DNA from: Adenanthera pavonina
Lineage: Eukaryota; Streptophyta; Magnoliopsida; Fabales; Fabaceae
DNA length: 64,000 nt
NCBI GenBank assembly: GCA_026686845.1
Contig: JAIVEN010000018.1
Coordinates: 11,069,001-11,133,000 of the forward strand
Reading direction: 5' to 3'
Part shown: piece by piece, positions 10,536-22,688 of the stretch
Numbering within the stretch: the stretch's first letter is position 1
Layout of the letters: each line of letters begins with the position of its first letter
Notes under the pieces: generated by a model
What the model saw: the letters and a program-made list of their open reading frames with translations, nothing else
What the model was told of the DNA's origin: nothing
The model's database searches: none
Made by a program: the position numbers and the translations under genes

Positions 10536-12000
10536 TCAATCCTCCTCCTCCTCATCATCATCATTGTGATTATCTCTCATTTGATGAATGAAATGAGGAA
10601 ATTCTAGTCTATACACATTAGTATCATCAAATTGCTATTGAGATGAACTTGCCCCACCGTAATCTTGATGAAGAGTGTGTTGATGAAGAGCTCTATATCC
10701 ATCTAACTCTCTCTTCATATCTTCCACGAGTTTTCTGTACTCTTCCACCTTGGCATCTTGTTGTTGTATAAATTCAGCAAATTCATTTCTTATCATATTT
10801 TGTAAATATGATGCATGAGGATAAGGTGGCATTTGAGAGTTTTGTTGACCATTGCTATATCCTATGCCTGAACTTCCAATTATGTTATAAGATAGACTCC
10901 CTAATCCATAGATAAAGCCTTTCTTTTTACCACCCGTTGATGTAACAAATAAATCCATATCATCTATAATTTCTCTATTATTTTCTACTTCAAATTTTCG
11001 TTCCAGATACTTATTCTAATACAATAAAATGAAAATTAGAATTGCATAAATCTAATATTTATTAATAAATTAATTAATTAACTAATACTTACATTTATAG
11101 CTTCAGATTTTTTATCAGCCCATGTTTCTTGTGGAAAATGGGTTTTGATGTAAACTTCCACACATGTTGGGTCTCTCCCCAATTCATTTTTCCATGTACA
11201 AAATAAAATATTAATACTTGATTGGATTCAAAATATTAAAACATTAAAATAATACTAACTTTAATTACCATTTTTTCTGCATGTTCTACCATGGATATGG
11301 ACCCTCCTATGTGTCGGGATGCTCCAATTTCACATGTGTAAGCTCTATTTTTTCTCTTTTGCTCACTTATAGCTTGAAACTCTGGAGAATTCGAATAAGT
11401 ATATAGTTGATCCCAAAACGATTCACCAATCCATGTAGGCCTTTGATTAGTTTTTCGAGCTTCACCAATTGTATTATTAAAACATTGACGTAATCTATTT
11501 TTCCAATTATTCCAAATGTGTAGGTGGTGCTCCTCACTCCAAACATAATATTTCTAATGAAAAACAAAAGGATTAAATGAATAATGAGATAAAACTTTCA
11601 ATAACGTCTCTTTCTCCAAGTATGTAATAAATAAAAACATTGCCTGAAATTCTTTAAATCACAAGTCTCTATATTCTTTAGGCACATCTTTCCAGCAACT
11701 CCACGCCCCTTCATATTTAATTTAAAAAATATAGACAATATGTGCACCAACACCTCTATCATTTGGTTTAAACCTGTTTAACATAAAAATTAGATATATA
11801 CTAATCAAACTCATGATAAAATAAAAATTATATTACTATTATAAAAAATAAAAATACAAATATAGAAACACTAACCTATCATTTCCCACTGGTTCAATAA
11901 ATTGTCTAACAATTTGTCTATGAAATTCTTCTTCTATTGATGTGGAAGGACTCTAAACACGAGCATGACCTTTACTTAAATATGTATTTCGTCTAGACAT
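10536..12000 (-). pseudogene. TNPA/Ptta-like second gene of the CACTA (Transposase_24 type)
   Basis: An ATG at 11998-12000 (M-S-R-R-N-T) starts a multi-exon reading. Recognisable pieces in order: F-K-P-N-D-R-G-V-G, W-S-C-W-K-D-V-P, a block with W-x-x-N-W-K-N-R-L-R-Q and R-P-T-W-I-G-E-S-F-W, S-E-Q-K-R-K-N-R-A-Y, H-I-G-G-S-I-S-M, then R-D-P-T-C-V-E-V-Y and G-F-I-Y-G-L-G-S. These are hallmarks of plant Ptta/En/Spm (Transposase_24) proteins. A helical C-terminus and an acidic tail (E-E-E-E-D) end at 10536. Plausible GT-AG introns separate the blocks. In-frame stops near residue 16, in the second exon and just before the acidic tail show decay. By family analogy it bound the subterminal repeats. 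Confidence 0.8.
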
Positions 12001-12756
12001 ATTTGATGAAATTGTAGAAATAGCCAAAGAAAAAAGAGTGGGAATGATCGTATTTGAGATGAATGAAGCACACACACAAGCTCTTGCTAACTCTTTGCTT
12101 TGTATGTGTGTGAGGAAGAACCAAATGCACTCTGCTATTTAAAGAGAAACAAAGAGTGAATTATTAATATTAAGCCATAGCCACACAAGGAAGTTGTTTC
12201 AAATTCTAAATGCTGACTGACATATTACTCATGTTGATTGACATTTTTTTGATCGGACATCGACATATCATCAAGGAGGTAAGTAGATAACATTTTCTAA
12301 CTTCTTATCTCAATAATATCAGAAAAATACTATTTTAATATAAATAGACTTAAATCATCTCTTCAACTTTACGGTTTCACTGACACCTATCTATTATAAT
12401 ATCAAATATTATTATAAATGCCACCAAACCTCCTCATAAAAGTTATTTATGTTGCCCAGGGAAGATTTAGGAAGGACTCCAGAACGTGAAGAAGAGAGAT
12501 GACCTGTATGTGATGAGGATGTAGTGAAACAGTTAATAGCCAAATCAGTCATAGATTTTATAAATTATAATAAATTATAAATTATATTGTAATAAATATA
12601 TAAATCACCGGTCCTAAATATAAGATATTAATGCACTAATAATCTTACAATATATCTTATATTTTAAATTAAATATTATTTCTAAAAGATATCCTATATT
12701 TATGATTAGATGGTATGTATTAATAAACAATGTAAAATTTTAATTTTTTTTTACCT
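12001..12756. other. Spacer between the two CACTA genes
   Basis: No gene. 12540-12740 is very AT-rich with weakly inverted CCTAAATATAAGATAT-like words, possibly an old MITE. Confidence 0.4.
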
Positions 12757-15700
12757 TTATCCTTTTTCTTCTTCTTCACTTCTATTTTCTCCATCCTCAT
12801 TATTAGCTTCCTCTTCATCGTCTGAATAATCTTCATGGTCGCTTTCATCTTCATTTTCATCATCATCTTCATTTACATTTTCAATTTGTAAATCCACATA
12901 CAAATCTACCTCTTCCATTTCTGTTCTATCTCGTAATGAACCACTCAATAACTCATCATCTACTATAGTAATATGAGCTTCGTTATCTTGATAAGCATTC
13001 TCTAATGTACTACTGTTGTCAACAAAATTTCTTGGTATACTCTTAATCACAAACCACCAATTAATATTGTCTTTGTTTGTCATAGGATATAGCATATAAT
13101 AAACTTGTAGAACTTGCTCTGCAAAGACAAAGGGATCAAATTTTCCATATCTTCTAGTATGCTTGATTTCAATAAGTCCATATTTTTTATGTATCTTCAT
13201 CCCATGATGCATAATAGGATCAAACCAATCACAATAAAATAAAACTAATTTTTTTCAGGTTGTCCGGGATATTGTAACTCCACCACTTTTTTAAGAATAC
13301 CAACATAGTCATTTTCTCTGTCTCCTCCTATTCCTTTTACACAAACTCCACTATTTATTGTTTTCTTTCCAATGCTCCAAGATTTAGTATGAAACTTGTA
13401 TCCATTCACAAAAATATCCAAGCCATGTTCAAACCCCTCTTAATGGTCCCCAAGCTAGGTTCTTCAAGTATATATTGTTAGTAAGCTGATCTTCATTAAA
13501 AATCTGAGTAGAAAATTAGGCAAGTAAATAATAAGTGTACAAATATTATAAAAATAATAATTAAAAATAAGAAAAATGCTTCTACATACCTTGAATTTAA
13601 CCCATTGTGCAAAGTCACGCTCAATCAATGAGTCAATTTCTTGGAAGCTCATATGTGGATTTGATCTTCTCAAATTTTGCTCAAAAGTGTTGCAATGCAA
13701 ACACAATTTAAATTATAAATCTCCATAGTTAAAATCATCAATCTATGTAGTTTAAATTAATAAGTCTTCAGTTTGTGTCTTACTTAATGAATGGCTTAAC
13801 TTCATCACAATTCAATAAAACATAGAGATGAGCAGCAGCAAACTCTCTATCATTCAAAAAAATAGTGGAGTACTTTCCAAGTGAACGACCCATTCTAATA
13901 AAAATTGACAAAATTTGCTCAACAGTCTCTACTTCATCGACACAATTATTTCGACCTACTTTTGTTTGAAGAGAAGGTACATGAGATTCGAAGTAATATG
14001 AACAAAAATGTGAAATCTCGTATATCAAATATACCTCACAAATAGAACCTTCTACACTAGCTTTATTTTTAATAGTTCGTTTTAACCTAATCAAAAACCT
14101 GTATGATCAAATGACTAGTAATTAGAGACCATTATTAAAAAAAATTGCATGATCAAATGAGAAATATTAATCTATTCAAATTGAATTACCTTTCAAAGGG
14201 ATACATCCATCGATACTAAATTGGGCTACCAACCCTAGCCTCAAATGGCAAATGGATAGGTAAATGTAGATTCAAAGAATCCTGGTGGAAATATTCTTTC
14301 TAATTTGCAAAGAATAATAGGAATCTTACATTCCATTTGTGTCAAGTCATCTACCTTCAATGTAGTTGAACATAGTTCTTTGAAGAATAAACTCAACTCA
14401 ATTATTATTTTCCAAATTTGGTCAGGAAGTGCTTTAAGAGTGATTGGTAACAGGTATTCCATTAATACATGACAATCATGACTTTTAAGACCAAATAACT
14501 TTCCTTCCGTTGAATCCACACATCTTGACAAGTTTAATGAATACCCATTAGGCATTTTTAATTCCTTTATCCAACCACATAGAGCCTCCTTTGATCTAAT
14601 GTGAAGGTGAACTTAGCTTTCAGCTTGACTTCCCTTCCCTAAGCTAATATTGTATCTCTAAGTCTCTTTGCCTACATTCCTTCAAATCCTTCCTTGCTTT
14701 ATCATTACCCTTGGTCTTCTCTTTAACATTCATAATAGTATTAAATATATTATCAAACACATTTTTTTCTATATGCATAACATCTAAATTATGTCGAATC
14801 AATAGATGTTTCCAATACGGAAGCTCCCAAAATGTACTTTGCTTCGTCCATTTGTGATAATGCCATGACCTGGCAATTTAGAAACCATTTGATCGACAAC
14901 TCTAAGGTATATCTTCACATGTTGCCATAATTCTTCTCCATCCAATCTCCATGGAGGGGGATCATTTTTAACTCTATTTTTCTTGAAAGCATCTTTGTTT
15001 CTTCTAAAAGCATGATCTATAGGCAAGAATTGTCAATGGCTATCAAACCAAGAATTCTTGCCCCCAAATTTTAGGGTAAAAGCTTTTGAGTTTTCCATAC
15101 AATATGGGCATACTAATTTTACAACAGTACTCCACCCTAAAAGCATACCATATGCTAGAAAGTCATCTATTATCCACATTAATGCTGCTCTCATTTGGAA
15201 ATTCTACTTTGTAGAGACGTTGTATGTTAGTACTCCTTCCTCCCATAATAACTTTAACTCATCAATTAGTGGTTGCAAGAAGACATCAGTTTTATTCTTT
15301 GGATTTTGTGGTCCAAGAATGATTGCTGCCAAAAACAAATAAGGAGTGTCATACATAATTCAGGAGGAAGATTGTACGAGGTAATTATCACTGGCCACAT
15401 GAATATGGTGAAGCAGACTGATTGTATAGAGTGAATCCATCTGCACATAAACCCAATCGCACATTTCGTGGCTCTTTAGCAAAATTAGGATATACCCTAT
15501 CAAAATGTTTCTAAGCTTCCCCATCTGATGGATGACATAGTACACCATTATGTCTTCTATTGTTCCCATGCTATCGCACAAGCTCTGCAGAGCTCACGGA
15601 GGCATAAAGTCTTAGTAATCTTGGAGTAATTGGTGGATAATGCATTCTCCTTACTGGAATTTCCTTACAACGGTGTCTTCCACTATGTCTATTGGTCTTA

Positions 15701-16488
15701 TAATGAGCTTCTCCACAAAATTTACACATTGTCTTATCTATATCATATTTGTAATATAACATACATCCATTAACACAAACATCGATTTTTTGAGTAGATA
15801 ATCCAAGTTTTGTAACTAACTTTTTTGTTTGATATCAATTTTCTAGTACAACATTATCATTTGGGAAAACTTCTTTCATAAAACTTGCAAATAGATTAAA
15901 AGCATGTTGTGACATACTAGTCTCAAATTTAATGCTTAACATTCTTACTATAGCTGACAATTTAGATAGGCTACTACATCCTAGCCAAAGTGGCCGTTGA
16001 CATGCATTTAATAAATCATAAAATTTTTATGCTTCAACGTTTGGAGATTCCTCAACATGACTAGTATCATCATCATAATCTACTTCACTGAAACTATAGG
16101 CATTAAAATCAGGACTAGCTACATCAAAAATCATTCTTTCATAACTATTATTATGGTCCTCAATTACTGCTTCAGATCTAGATATTCCAGCATGAACATT
16201 AGTTAGGGATAGATTAGCCTCACCATGTCATGTCCAATACCAATATCCAGGTTGAAATCCTCCCTGATACAGATCAACTTGCACTTCATCAGTAGAAAGA
16301 TGTATTTTATTTTTGTGTTTAGAACAAGGACATCTAATTTTTCTAATTTCTCCATTTCCTGAACTAGGTCCTTTTTCACAAGCAAAACTAATAAATTCTT
16401 TTACCCCTTCAAAAAATTCATGTGTACATCCTTTATGCCTAGGATTTAATCTATTATACATCCACCTCCTATGTTTAGGTATTTCCAT
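12757..16488 (-). pseudogene. TNPD-type CACTA transposase, decayed
   Basis: The ATG at 16486-16488 starts a transposase-associated domain (R-R-W-M-Y, F-x-x-G-V-x-E-F, C-P-C-x-K-H, Y-Q-G-G-F, Y-W-Y-W-T). Downstream, in mostly one frame with many stops, come C-K-F-C-G-E, I-P-V-R-R-M-H-Y, H-P-S-D-G-E-A and R-N-V-R-L-G-L-C-A-D-G-F-T (15360-15770), D-V-M-H-I-E-K-N-V (about 14770), S-H-D-C-H-V-L-M and L-E-R-I-F-P-P-G-F-F-E (14241-14555), a DUF4218-like end (13780-14240), then a DUF4216-like block (V-Y-Y-M-L-Y-P, 12960-13212) with an acidic tail ending at 12757. This is the order of Transposase_21 proteins that cut CACTA ends. Numerous stops make it a pseudogene; a few may be unrecognised introns. 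Confidence 0.88.
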
Positions 16489-17471
16489 TTCTGAAAATTA
16501 TCATAAACAATTACAAATATAAAAAATTCTTGTAAATAATAGCAACATTATCTTGCTAATGGGTTAAAAAGTTTTTTCTATTCTAAAAAAAATATCGATG
16601 ATATTATAAATCAATTAATAACTTTAAAAAAATTTAAATTTTTATTATACATACCTCAATCAACCGGTGAAACTAATTCAACTAAACTCTAGTTGCTACT
16701 TCAACCAAATTTCTTGCCACTGGCTATGAGAGAAAGATGAGCCTTTGATAAATATAAATAATGAAGAAAGAATGGCGAGAAGGGAGAACAGGAGGAAAGA
16801 AGTCTAGAAAGATATGAATGTTAACACTTGGGGGACTAAATACATACACACACAAAAGGGAGATTAAATCTTAATGGCTAGATTCAAACGGTATTATGCA
16901 TATCATAAATAAATAAATAATATCTTTGACTTTTTTTTTTTATTTTAACTTGTTTTGCTTCTAAATTTTAGTAGGAAAAATAGTAGGAAATAATTTTTCC
17001 TACACATGTACTTGAAAAGTAGACTGTGCAGCTTTTACGAATTATTTGAAATTTTTATATTTTAACTTTTTTCCATCTAAATAGTAGTAGGAGATCTTGC
17101 AAATAGTAGTAGCAAATCATGACACAAATAAATGAGGTGATGATACATGGCGACCTTTTCAAATTGTTTGAAATTTCTTTTATATTTTCACTTTTCTTTT
17201 ATGAATGGTAGTAGGAAATGTTGTAAATGGTAGTAGGAGATTATAAACAAAGTGACAGACATGGCAGAGACTTAGCAGTTTTTTTGAATTGTTTGAAAAT
17301 TTTTACATTTTCACCTTTTTTTACTTGTGAATGATGTTAGGAAATGTTGTAATATGGTAGTAGGAAATAATGTGAATGGATAGCTTTTTTAAATTGTTGG
17401 AAATTTTTTATGTTTGAACTTCTTTTGCTTCTGAATGATAGCAGGAAATGATGAAAATAATACTAGGAAAT
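16489..17471. repeat. Promoter-side subterminal region of the CACTA, cut by the Sirevirus
   Basis: Upstream of the transposase start. From about 16970 to 17470 there are at least ten TAGTAGGAAA / TAGTAGGAGA words spaced 20-100 bp, alternating with AAATTGTTTGAAATTTTT-like segments. The array continues at 29414-29504 after the inserted Sirevirus. GAAAT at 17467-17471 is the Sirevirus target-site copy. Confidence 0.75.
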
Positions 17472-19196
17472 TGTTAGCAAGGCTGACTTCCCAAGAGGGG
17501 GGGTGAATTGGGAAGATTGAAAATTTTCTGCACAAGGTGAGGTAAGTGGAGATATCACAGTATAATGAAAATAATGCGTAAAACAGAGCAAGCTGAAAAG
17601 TGAAGATAGGGAGAAGAAAACTCAGTAATTTATCCTGGTTCGGTCTTTCCACTTGACCTACATCCAGTCCCCAAGACACCTCTTGAGATTTATCCACTAT
17701 ACAGCAAGAATTTCAATAGGCTTCTTGCTAAGGCCACAGTACAACGAGTATGCTCTGTTTCTGAGCTCTCTCAAACTCTCCAAGCACTTTCACTGTGTGC
17801 TTCTCAATCCCCTTGTGAATACCCCTCACAAGTAAATCTATCTTCCAGATGAAGAGTAGATTGATTACAATGAAATAACTCTCTTGAAAAGAGTAGATAT
17901 GAAAGTTTAAGTACAAGTTTAGAAGTTGAGAGGGTAAAAGCTTTTGAGAAGAAGATTTAGCAGAAATTCGGTATATACAAGTTTGATTCGTTACCCACAA
18001 CTTCAAATGATGTTGTATTTATAGATTTAGGTCTCAAATACCCGTTAGAGACTAAATCTATCCGTTGGGGAAGTTATCCAACGGTTACTCTGAAAAACTA
18101 TCCGTTTACCAACCGCATTTAATGTTTCTGACATACTGAAATTCGAATTTTGGTTGGTCAACAGACGAATTTCGAAGGAACCGAAGGTTAAAGCTTTCAA
18201 CGTTACAACACGAAGTTCGTCTGTTCATGAAGTGAAATTTGAATTTTGAAACTTATAAAACATTTTCACAATGTGACATACGAATTTTCAAGAAGAAAGA
18301 TTTTTGGTTAAGTGTGAACAGTGTTTTCAATTTGCTACAGTGTCTTCGAAATTCGAATTTTGGTATCCAAAATTCGTCTGTCCATTGAACGTATAAAGAG
18401 ACACAGTAGTTTACTTTCTTCAAAATTCGAATTTTGAAAGGGTGACATTCGTCTGTCAGAGAGCAATTTTGAGACTTAACTCATTCTTGATCTCAGATGA
18501 ACTTTAACATAGTTTCAGACGAATTTCTTCTATTTTCTCAAGTTTTGTTTTGTCTGAAATTCGAATTTTGAAGACTCAAAGTTCGTCTGTTGTCAAGAAG
18601 CTTCTTTCAGACTTATATGAAAATTCGAGTGTTGGAATCTCGAAATTCGTCTGTCAGAGAGCATTTTTCAAGCTGAATATCTTTTGATTTCAGATGCACT
18701 TTGTCATGGTTTCAGACGAATTTCTTTGGTTTTCACAAACTTCATTTTACTTGAAATTCGAATTTTGGAAGTGTGAAGTTCGTCTGTCACCAGAAAGGCT
18801 TCTTTCAGACTAGATGAAAATTCAAATTTTGAACCACCAAAATTCGTCTGACAGAGAGCCATCTCTTCAGACTTAATCAGTTTTAGCTCGAAATTCGAAT
18901 TTCCAAAGGCAAAGTTCGAATTTCTAACTTGACAGTTTAGTTTAAACTTTTAACCTTCGTCTGTTTGTGGGTGTTTTTCAAATATTCAAGGATTTAACAT
19001 AAAATCAAAGTTTGAAAACATCTTTTCTTCAAATCAAAACCTTTTACCCAATCATAACAAAAACTAAAGATCCTACAAGAGATCTAACAGCAAATACTCA
19101 GAAAATCTTCACTTGGAACAGCTTTGATCTCCTTTGATATCTTCAATCCAAGATCTTGAGTGTTGGTTTAAAATCATCAAAACTCTTTCATCAACA
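17472..19196 (-). repeat. 3' LTR of the Sirevirus
   Basis: On the minus strand it starts TGTTGATGAAAGAG at 19196 and ends CTTGCTAACA at 17472. U3 (about 18130-18960) is filled with CAGACGAATTT / AAATTCGAATTT motifs in both orientations. The TATA box is at 18016-18023. Differences from the other LTR seen by eye lie near 17607, 17719 and 18238. Confidence 0.95.
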
Positions 19197-19209
19197 TTCT
19201 CCCCCTTTT
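19197..19209 (-). promoter_or_regulatory. Polypurine tract of the Sirevirus
   Basis: Minus strand AAAAGGGGGAGAA directly abuts the LTR start TGTTGATG. This is the plus-strand DNA priming site in reverse transcription. It is preceded by GTCATCATC, a Sirevirus hallmark. Confidence 0.85.
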
Positions 19210-19478
19210 TGATGATGACAAAACAACTCACAAACTGGATTTGTACTTGGGTTTGCTTTCATAAGCTCCCCCTCAACATATGCATAAGATATCAAAATAA
19301 CAGATTAAGTGAAGAGATTTAACGCCCAAAATATTGCAATCAAGAACATACTATATATCACCAAACTATTGTAATACAAATTCCAATTAAAGAGTAGTTC
19401 TTAAAATCAAACAACCAAATACAAAACACCCAAATAAAACAAGATACAACAAGAATAATCAGCCTAAGATCTAAGTCA
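19210..19478. other. Non-coding segment between env-like frame and polypurine tract
   Basis: AT-rich, no gene. It includes the GATGATGACAAAAC block (about 19211-19224) that can pair with AATCATCAAAAC just inside the LTR. Confidence 0.5.
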
Positions 19479-21662
19479 TCACTTCTTCTTTGGCTTCTTG
19501 CTGTAAGTCTTTCCTTTTCCAGATGGCTCAGCAGATTTTCCAGCTTGCTTGGTCCCAGTTTGCTTCCCAGTTTGCTTTATCTTCTCCCCCTTTTTGGCAT
19601 CATCAGGAAGTCCAACAAAGTCCATTGGAGGAGGTATCTGAGTGATAGGAACAGCACGAAGGGGGACAGGAGCAAAAGGAATCTCTGGCTGAACTGGTGC
19701 AGGGGGCTCAGCAGGTTCTTCATCATCATCAGAGACCTCAAGCAGTACTTGCATTTCCTGCCTAGAAAGAGCTAGTTGAGCTCTTTGGTGCTCTGAAAGC
19801 CCATAAGCAGCAATAGATTGAGAAGGTGGTTCAGCAGGAGGAAACATTTCTTCCAGCCTTCTCCTTTGAGCTAGCAGCAGAGCATTGTGAGCAATGGCAA
19901 GATAATCTACAACAGGCACAATGCTCCTTTCCACATTGCTTGCTCCTTCTGGCACAGAAGAGGTTGAAATGGCTTCAACCAGTCTTTCAACTTGCTCTGA
20001 TTCTTGAATGGACAGAATTGAATTCAGAGCATCTTCTTGCATTAGCTCAAGAGGGCTTGATTCTTGAAGACCTTCTCCTTCTAATCCATAGTCCAAGGGT
20101 GGACCAGGACTTGGTGTTTTCATAGCACCATCACCATCCATATCAGTATCATGGTCAGAGGAGGCAATCTCAAAGGGACTTGGAGGCACAGGGGATGGAG
20201 ACAGAGTAGGCTCAGGGACACCAGGCTGAGGTGGAGCTGAAGTGGTAGGAATTGCATTTCTTATCTCTTCATATGCATCAGCCACCACCTTCATATTCAC
20301 TGCCAACTGATGGATCTGATCTTATAGATGAACAAATTTGGCATTTTGCTCATCTTTAATGCTGAGAATGAGTGTTGACAGACTGTCAAACAACTCAGTG
20401 ATCTTAGTTGGCTTGGCTCGTGAGGAGGGAGTGGAAGGAGGGTGAGTAGGCCTGGAGGGAGATGGAATTGTCTGGGAAGGCTGAGGTAAGGATCTTTCAG
20501 GGGCCTCAGAAGTGCCTTCTTGTTGGAGGGATGCATCAGGGACAAAGAACAGGTCTTCAGTTTTTCCTGCTCCCTTTCCAACCCATCGTCCTTCATCTTT
20601 CTCAATGCCCATTCTTTGCAGTTCCTCCTCCTTGAATGCCTCAGTGAGTTTCCCTTTCCCTTTCTCAATGTGCTGAATCCTAGCATGCTACAGGATTCTT
20701 GAAACAATTGCAGCATAGGGGAGTGTGGAATCCTTCCTCTGATCCCTTGCCTTTATCATTCGCTGAAGGATGATATGACCCATATTGATCAGCTTCCCAC
20801 GAATGATAGCAGTCATCACATGAGCCTCTGCCCTTGTTATCAGATTGAAGCTACCACCCTTGTTGAAAATGATCCTTGACACTATGTAGTGCAGGATTCT
20901 GACTTGTACACTTAGGTCTGTGGGCTTCAACAGATTTATTGTTGGCCTGTTCTCCCTTCTCCTGAATAAGGTGTCCAAAATGGTGCTCTCCTTGTAGTAC
21001 AGAAAGGATCCACCTTCTTCATCTGCTGTGCTTGCCTCATCCATATACCCAGAGGCTGTTAAGTCAACTTTTAGCCCATCTTGTCCTGGGATTTCTAACA
21101 CCTCATTGAATGTTTCATCAGCAAGCCAAATGGTCCTTGATCTCAAGGTGACCTCCCATTTCATCTTCTTGCTGTTATACTTAAGAGACGCATACCAAGT
21201 CTTCACTACTTCATCATCATATCTTTCAGCAATTTCCAACAAATTTTTATATCTTAACAACCATATAGCAGCATCAAAATTGTTGGAAATCAGAAATTGT
21301 TCCACATTCACACAATGAGGCTTGATTACCTTTTTGTTGGAAAACTTGGTAGTGTACTCTTCTTGAATCTCAGGAGTGCTCCATAGTGGTAGTGTAGTCA
21401 ATTCAAACTCTCCAGATTCAGTACTGGAAGAGGCAGAAGAGGCAGCAGCAGGAGCAGATGGTTCTGCACTTTTTGAAGAGGAGGGGCCAGATTTCTGGGA
21501 TTCTGCTTTGGATGAAGATTTCTGGCGTTTAGAGGGAGTAGCTTTACTGGGTTCGGCTTTTCTCTTTGATTTCTCTCCTTCTTTGGTAGCATATTGCGAT
21601 TTAACATTCCTTTTTGGACGGGCCACAGCTTTTCCTGTTCCAGGAATTTTAACTCTTGCCAT
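19479..21662 (-). pseudogene. Env-like third reading frame of the Sirevirus, two in-frame stops
   Basis: A single frame of 727 codons from ATG 21660-21662 (M-A-R-V-K-I-P) to the stop at 19479, broken only by TAG at 20688-20690 and TAA at 20322-20324. The first 324 residues have a basic, Ser/Lys-rich N-terminus (about 1-85), then a folded-looking domain (V-I-K-P-H-C-V-N-V near 120, W-Y-A-S-L-K-Y-N near 160, R-S-R-T-I-W-L near 178). This resembles the 'putative plant transposon protein' domain often found downstream of pol in Sireviruses and Athila elements. The middle is Pro/Ser-rich, and the end is acidic then strongly basic (K-K-P-K-K-K). I see no signal peptide or clear membrane segment, so 'env-like' is positional only. 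It could also be a capsid-interacting or nuclear-targeting protein. The function of this frame is unknown in the family. Confidence 0.7.
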
Positions 21663-22251
21663 TTCTCGGTTGAATGAAGCAGAATGCGGCTGAGACTGGG
21701 TTTATATGATGCGAAAGGAAGTTTAATCGGTGGAAAAAGACGGTTTTTGGACAGAAGTTAAGAGGATTGAAGAGAGAATCAGAACAGACTTAGAGAGGTT
21801 ACAAATAGGGTTGCGTCTGTTCTGTGGAAAACTGACGCATTTAACGTGTGTAACCGTCTGACAGACGAATTTTGAGAGGTCAAAATTTGAACTTCGGGCA
21901 GTTACAAGTTAAATCGTTCAGCACAGCTTACTGACAGACGAATTTTCATCTTGAAAGTTCGTCTGACAGTGGCTTGAAACAAACAATACAAGCACATCAG
22001 ACGAATTTTGTTCCAACAAAATTCGAATGTTGAAAAGAAAAAGGCAGACAATAATCAAATCAACAGTCAATAGACGAATTAAGCATTCAGAACTTCATCT
22101 TTCAGTGATACAATCAACAAGAACATGGTTCAACAGACGAATTTTGAGCTTGACAATTCGAATTTTTCAACTTTTGTCAAGATTGTTCAACATTCGTATG
22201 TTAAGAAGTAATGCTTCATATAGCAATGATGAACAACTATGACGTTGAAAA

Positions 22252-22282
<31 letters not shown>

Positions 22283-22688
22283 GTCTTTGAAAATTCGAAC
22301 TTTCAAGCATCAACAGACGAATTTCGAGGCATAACCGAGAACTGTTCCAAGACATAACAGGCCAAAGTTCGTCTGTTAGTCAACCAAAATTCGAATGTTG
22401 ACCACGTTGACTAGTTCAAAAACATAGATTATCAAAGAGATTTTTCTAGTATTCAAACAACATACAAATTTCAACTTTAAAAACTTACAGAATGGATCCA
22501 GAACTCAGAATAATTATCATTCTCTTCATTTTCTGGTTGTTCCAATCTGGAGTGCTCCAATCTTTCAAACTTTTAGCCATTGATTTTCACAAGGAGCACC
22601 TGAAACTATACTAAAACATACTCCGATGCTCAAGTTAGAATTTATTCTAATATTAAAAGTTCTAAAGACAGACTTGCACAGAAATGAC
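21663..22688. other. Spacer between pol and env-like frame with LTR-type motifs
   Basis: No gene. About 21855-22400 contains at least seven CAGACGAATTT or reverse GTTCGTCTG motifs plus AATTCGAA words, the same vocabulary as the U3 of the LTRs. A (TA)n run followed by a T run sits at about 22249-22283. Confidence 0.7.

Noticed and set aside
17389..18006. Minus-strand frames in the LTR (duplicated at 27535-28218)
   Set aside because: Present in both LTRs as LTR sequence; the longer ones cross the LTR edge and have no recognisable domain.
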